Positions 60,632 to 64,000 of a stretch of DNA of 64,000 nt are shown here, piece after piece. The translations under genes were made by a program, and so were the position numbers. Each line of letters begins with the position of its first letter. Positions within the stretch are counted from its first letter, which is position 1. Below the pieces are notes generated by a model. It had not been told where the DNA came from. It made no database searches and saw only the letters and a list, made by a program, of their open reading frames with translations. Location: contig NZ_VFOZ01000001.1 in assembly GCF_006716425.1 (NCBI RefSeq), forward strand, positions 6,386,001 to 6,450,000, given 5' to 3'. This DNA comes from Actinoallomurus bryophytorum. GTDB taxonomy: Bacteria; Actinomycetota; Actinomycetes; Streptosporangiales; Streptosporangiaceae.

Positions 60632-61435
60632 TCAGCCGCCCTTGGCCTGTCGCATCAGCAGCTCGCGCAGCTCGCTGGCGTGCCGCCGGCTCACCGACAG
60701 GACGGCCGTGCCGACGCGGATGCTCATGCTCCCGCGGTCGAGACGGAGCTCGTCGATGCGCCGGAGGGCGACCAGGTGGCTGCGGTGGACCCGGACGAAC
60801 CCGCGCGACCGCCACTGCTCCTCCAGCGCGGAGAGCGGAATACGCACGAGATGGGCTTCGTCCGCCGTGTAGAGCCGGGCGTAGTCGCCGTGGGCCTCGG
60901 CGTAGAGGACGTCCTCGATGGAGACGAACCGGGTCACGCCCCCGAGCTCGACCGCGATGTGGTCCAGGTCGTCGGTCCCGGCCACCGTCGCGCGTGGCGG
61001 CGGGCCGGCGGGGTCGGTGCCCCTGTCGCGGGCGGCCCTGGCGATCGCGACCTGCTCCGCGGCCCGGCGTACCGCCTCGGCGAGCCGCTCCCGGTGCACC
61101 GGCTTGAGCACGTAGTCGACGGCCTTGAGGTCGAACGCCTGCACGGCGAAGCCGTCGTGCGCGGTCACGAAGACGACCAGCGGGGGATCGGCGAACCCGG
61201 CGAGCAGCCGGGCGACGTCCAGCCCGGTCAGTCCCGGCATGTTGATGTCGAGGAAGATGACGTCGAGTGCCGCCTCGCCGTCCGGCCCGCCGTCGACCGC
61301 TCGTCCGATCCGGCGGAGCGCCTCGGTGGAGTCCGAGGCACCCTCCGCGTGCGTCACGCGGGGATCGGCTCGCAGGAGGTAGAGGAGCTCTTCGAGCAGG
61401 GGCGCCTCGTCTTCGACGGCAAGCACGCGCAGCAT
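60632..61435 (-). CDS. LytTR-type response regulator
   Basis: A 267-residue regulator: receiver domain with phospho-acceptor Asp63 (VIFLDINMPGLTG), Lys in DYVLKPVHRERL, and a C-terminal LytTR DNA-binding domain (DVLYAEAHGDYARLYTADEA, FVRVHRSHLVALRRIDELRL). It probably works with the LytS kinase at 56967 to control the symporter between them. ATG 61435. Confidence 0.9.
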   Translation of the reverse strand: MLRVLAVEDEAPLLEELLYLLRADPRVTHAEGASDSTEALRRIGRAVDGGPDGEAALDVIFLDINMPGLTGLDVARLLAGFADPPLVVFVTAHDGFAVQAFDLKAVDYVLKPVHRERLAEAVRRAAEQVAIARAARDRGTDPAGPPPRATVAGTDDLDHIAVELGGVTRFVSIEDVLYAEAHGDYARLYTADEAHLVRIPLSALEEQWRSRGFVRVHRSHLVALRRIDELRLDRGSMSIRVGTAVLSVSRRHASELRELLMRQAKGG

Positions 61436-61902
61436 GACTGCCGAGTCTACGGGTTCACCGCCTGACCGTTCGTCGTTCATTGTGTGCGTTCGTCCCGCCA
61501 TTCGTCGTACGCCGGACGGGCCGGATTTCGTCGCCCATCCGCTCGACGCGTACCCGGCACCGCTGACCGCGGCCGGGCCCCCGGGGGATTCCGCTGGTGG
61601 GGCCATGTTCGTAACGTCAGGGCAAGCGAACCACCCCGCTCGACCGGACGCGAAGAAGGGCCAGGACCGATGAACAGCGACCCAGCCGAAGAAGGCCAGG
61701 GAACGCCTGTGCCACCGCGTCGCCCCCAGTCCGCCGCGGGGCCGGCCCGCGTACGCCGCTGGGCTCTGCTCTAGCGCGTCGTTCGAACCCCCGTCCGCGC
61801 GGCCCGGACGCACATATGACTCCGCCGAGTCAGGGTTTGTCGAATACCAGTCCGGATCCGGCCATGGTGACGTCCCAGACCCATCCGAGAACGTCCTGAT
61901 TC
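61436..61902. other. Region between LytTR and AraC genes with one possible small frame
   Basis: About 465 bp. A plus-strand frame from ATG 61670 to TAG 61774 encodes 34 residues (MNSDPAEEGQGTPVPPRRP then SAAGPARVRRWALL), with CAGGAC upstream. It looks like the N-terminus of a membrane protein cut off before its first helix. Whether it is translated is unknown. The rest holds the promoters of the flanking genes. Confidence 0.4.
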
Positions 61903-62937
61903 ATGACGTTGGGAATGCGACTTGGGGGGTCGACGGTCTTGCGTCGCGACACTTCACCTTCAGAGCACGTATCGCTGTCCACCGACCGGGTCCCCGCCGC
62001 CGACCGGCTGGCCTACTTCCGGGAAGCCCTGCTGCACGACCTGATGCCGGTGGAGATCTACGGAGACCCGAGCGCGAGCTTCTCGGCACATCTGGAGGCC
62101 GACAGGCTCGGGCCCATCACACTCAGGCGGCTGACCGGGCGTACCCCCGGCCGCCACGGCCTGCGGCGTACTCCCGGTCTGATCCGCCGCGGTGATCCCG
62201 GCAACTACGGCCTGGTCATGTACGAGCAGGGGTCCGCCGTGCTGACGCACGGCGACCGCCAGGTCGAGCTCACCGCCGGCGAGATGACCCTGATCGACAC
62301 CTCGCGCCCCTACGACGGGTCGTACGTGTCAGGGCACGGCCGGCTGCTCAGCATCGTCTTCCCCCGCGAGGCCCTCCCTTTGCCGGGGGCCTCCGTCGAC
62401 CGGCTCTGCGGCGCGCGCCTGTGCGCCCGCAGCGGAGTGGGCGCCCTCCTGGGTGCCTTCACCACCCAGCTCGCCCGTGACATCGACGGCTACCGGCCGT
62501 CGGACGCCGCGCGTGTGTCCGCGACGCTGACCGACCTCATCGGCGCCGCCCTCGCGCACGAGCTCGAGGCCGCCGAGACGCTTCCGGCCGAGTCCCGGCA
62601 GCGGGTGCTCTTTCTGCAGGTCCAGACCTTCATCGAGCGGCGGCTCGGCGACCCCGGCCTGACACCGGCCTCCGTCGCCGTGGCCCACCACGTCTCCGCG
62701 CGCACCCTGCACCGTCTCTTCGAACCGCAGGGCCGCACCGTCGCCGAATGGATCCGCCTCCGCCGGCTGGAACGCTGCCGACGCGACCTCGCCGACCCTT
62801 CGATGGACGACCGGCCGATCCACGCCATCGCCACGCGATGGGGCCTGCCCTGCGCCGCCCATTTCAGCCGGGTCTTCCGCGCGGCGTACGGACTCAGCCC
62901 GCAGGAGTTCCGCACGGCCGGCCGCGCCCGTGGCTGA
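61903..62937 (+). CDS. AraC family regulator (AraC-binding-like N-terminus)
   Basis: A 344-residue regulator. The N-terminal sensor (about 25-215) matches the AraC_binding_2-like group (VPAADRLAYFREALLHDLMP, PGNYGLVMYEQGSAVLTHGD), and the C-terminus has two helix-turn-helices (VAVAHHVSARTLHRLFEPQG, HAIATRWGLPCAAHFSRVFR). ATG 61903 or 61915; neither has a strong ribosome site. It is convergent with the amidohydrolase gene, 7 bp apart. Confidence 0.87.
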   Translation: MTLGMRLGGSTVLRRDTSPSEHVSLSTDRVPAADRLAYFREALLHDLMPVEIYGDPSASFSAHLEADRLGPITLRRLTGRTPGRHGLRRTPGLIRRGDPGNYGLVMYEQGSAVLTHGDRQVELTAGEMTLIDTSRPYDGSYVSGHGRLLSIVFPREALPLPGASVDRLCGARLCARSGVGALLGAFTTQLARDIDGYRPSDAARVSATLTDLIGAALAHELEAAETLPAESRQRVLFLQVQTFIERRLGDPGLTPASVAVAHHVSARTLHRLFEPQGRTVAEWIRLRRLERCRRDLADPSMDDRPIHAIATRWGLPCAAHFSRVFRAAYGLSPQEFRTAGRARG

Positions 62938-62944
62938 GGCAGGA

Positions 62945-64000
62945 TCAGCCGGCCCGGGTGTCGTCGACGACGCCGGAGAGGTCGGCGCGGGCGAGGAGAC
63001 GCCGCCGGGACGTCTCGATGAGGCGGTGCACCCGTGCGGCGGCCGGGCCGGTGAGACGGCCGTCCCGTTTGAGGATCCTTCCGTCGACGATGACCGTGTC
63101 GACGTCGGCCGCGCTCGCGTTGAGCACGAGGGTGCCGGCCGCGTCGTTCAGCGGGCACAGCTGCGGCTGTGCCGGATCGATGAGAACCAGGTCGGCGCGC
63201 TTGCCCGGAGTGATCGTGCCGATCCGGTCGCTCAGGTGCCACGCCGCCGCGCCGGCGACGGTGCAGAACCGCAGGACGTCACGCTGGCCGAGCTCGACCG
63301 GCTCGTCGGGGTCGGCGCGTCCGCGAGCGGCCGCGTTCGCCCGTGCGCGCTCGGCCGTCAGCGCGATCCGCATCTCCCCGAACAGGTCGGGGCCGGTGCC
63401 GGTCGGTGTGTCGGTCGCGAGGGCGGGCAGGAGGCCGTGCGCCACGGCCCGGCCGGTGACGGGATAGGTGCTCATCGCCATGGACATGTCGACGATCGGG
63501 CACGGGGTGACGGACCCGCCGGTGGCGGCGATCCGGTCCAGGTCGCCGCCGGAGAACCGCACCCCGTGGGTGTGGTGCACGTCCGGGCCGAGCAGGCCGC
63601 GCTCGTCGAGGGTCTCGATCGTGCGGTACCTCGCCAGGTACGCCGGGAGCCCGGAGTGGATGCTGATCGGCAGCGCCAGGTCCCGCGCCAGGTGGAAGTC
63701 GTGCTCGGTGACCTCGGGGGTGGAGAACTCCGGGCCGCGCAGCGCCAGCCCCATCGTGACCCGCGCCGTGTCGTCGGACAGCCGTTCGGCCCGCATCCGT
63801 TCCACGTCGGGGGGATGCCGCTCCGTGCTCTCCACGAACCACTTCATGACGTTCCGGCCGATCGGCGGGCCGTACAGGAACAACCCGCGGATCCCGGAGT
63901 CCTCCAGGGCGCGGACGTTCTCGTCGGCGTGGGCGGGCGTCGTGCCGATGGGGGACCAGTCGGCGACCATCGTGATCCCGGCGTCGATCGCCTGCAGCGC
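62945..64000 (-). CDS. Amidohydrolase (AtzA/TrzN-like), 5' end outside window
   Basis: At least 351 residues of a metal-dependent amidohydrolase of the chlorohydrolase/aminohydrolase branch. SIHSGLPAYLARYRTIETL supplies the metal-binding region, HHTHGVRFS and LATDTPTGTGPDLFGEMRIA the later His and Asp, and GTITPGKRADLVLIDPAQPQ is the C-terminal beta-sandwich signature. The frame is open at the right edge (reading AIDAGITMVADWS inward), so the N-terminal HxH metal ligands lie outside. Confidence 0.87.
   Translation of the reverse strand, partial: ALQAIDAGITMVADWSPIGTTPAHADENVRALEDSGIRGLFLYGPPIGRNVMKWFVESTERHPPDVERMRAERLSDDTARVTMGLALRGPEFSTPEVTEHDFHLARDLALPISIHSGLPAYLARYRTIETLDERGLLGPDVHHTHGVRFSGGDLDRIAATGGSVTPCPIVDMSMAMSTYPVTGRAVAHGLLPALATDTPTGTGPDLFGEMRIALTAERARANAAARGRADPDEPVELGQRDVLRFCTVAGAAAWHLSDRIGTITPGKRADLVLIDPAQPQLCPLNDAAGTLVLNASAADVDTVIVDGRILKRDGRLTGPAAARVHRLIETSRRRLLARADLSGVVDDTRAG

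Overview
The window is very GC-rich DNA (roughly 70% or more) with dense genes, GTG starts, strong third-position GC and actinomycete-type families: SARP/AfsR regulator, ECF sigma factor, LigD polymerase domain, DUF397/XRE pair, SPW-repeat protein, DUF6801 and DUF6351 secreted proteins, many TetR regulators and small lipoproteins. This points to a chromosomal segment of a filamentous actinomycete; an order such as Streptosporangiales (Actinomadura/Actinoallomurus-like) is only a guess. No rRNA, tRNA, CRISPR array, transposase or biosynthetic gene cluster was seen.

Layout. 0-5 kb: LigD polymerase-domain gene (cut by the left edge), an SRPBCC protein, a decayed SPFH/slipin gene behind a strong terminator, and two acyltransferase-3 membrane proteins. 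5-10 kb: an unrecognised three-gene surface locus, a GntR/FCD regulator with a palindrome upstream, and a TetR/membrane protein divergent pair. 10-19.8 kb: VOC protein, glutaryl-CoA-dehydrogenase-like enzyme with a membrane protein, YbdK-type ligase, SPW protein, SDR, an MFS exporter/TetR divergent pair with doubled operators, an MBL hydrolase and secreted or membrane-anchored proteins.

19.9-35.4 kb is the most coherent part: a CoA-ester catabolic region. It encodes two exported hydrolases, two SDRs, a MaoC hydratase, an acyl-CoA dehydrogenase translationally coupled to an ADP-forming acyl-CoA synthetase, and a DUF35 protein overlapped with a thiolase-like protein that lacks the thiolase cysteine (as in the Ltp2/ChsH2 retro-aldolase pair). 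Three separated promoter regions carry the same 17-bp element, CTAGAR-N5-YTCTAR (imperfect at two of the three sites), and a TetR gene sits divergently at one of them, which suggests one local regulon. Inside this region are a partial tandem duplication of the end of a PHP gene plus an RTX-like Ca-binding gene, and a degraded XRE/DUF397 pair of lower GC.

35.5-49 kb: sugar-porter MFS, haloacid dehalogenase, a membrane Ser/Thr kinase with an extracellular beta-propeller, small membrane proteins, DUF6801 secreted protein, SDR, pirin with a clear operator, an MFS gene with two internal deletions, an alpha/beta hydrolase, PhyH dioxygenase, TetR and NmrA-like gene. 49-64 kb: a patatin/PlsC/membrane-protein lipid operon, a DUF1579-like protein, an orphan ECF sigma factor, a large SARP-NB-ARC-TPR regulator, a LytTR/DUF485-like/solute:sodium symporter/LytS set, an AraC regulator and an amidohydrolase cut by the right edge.
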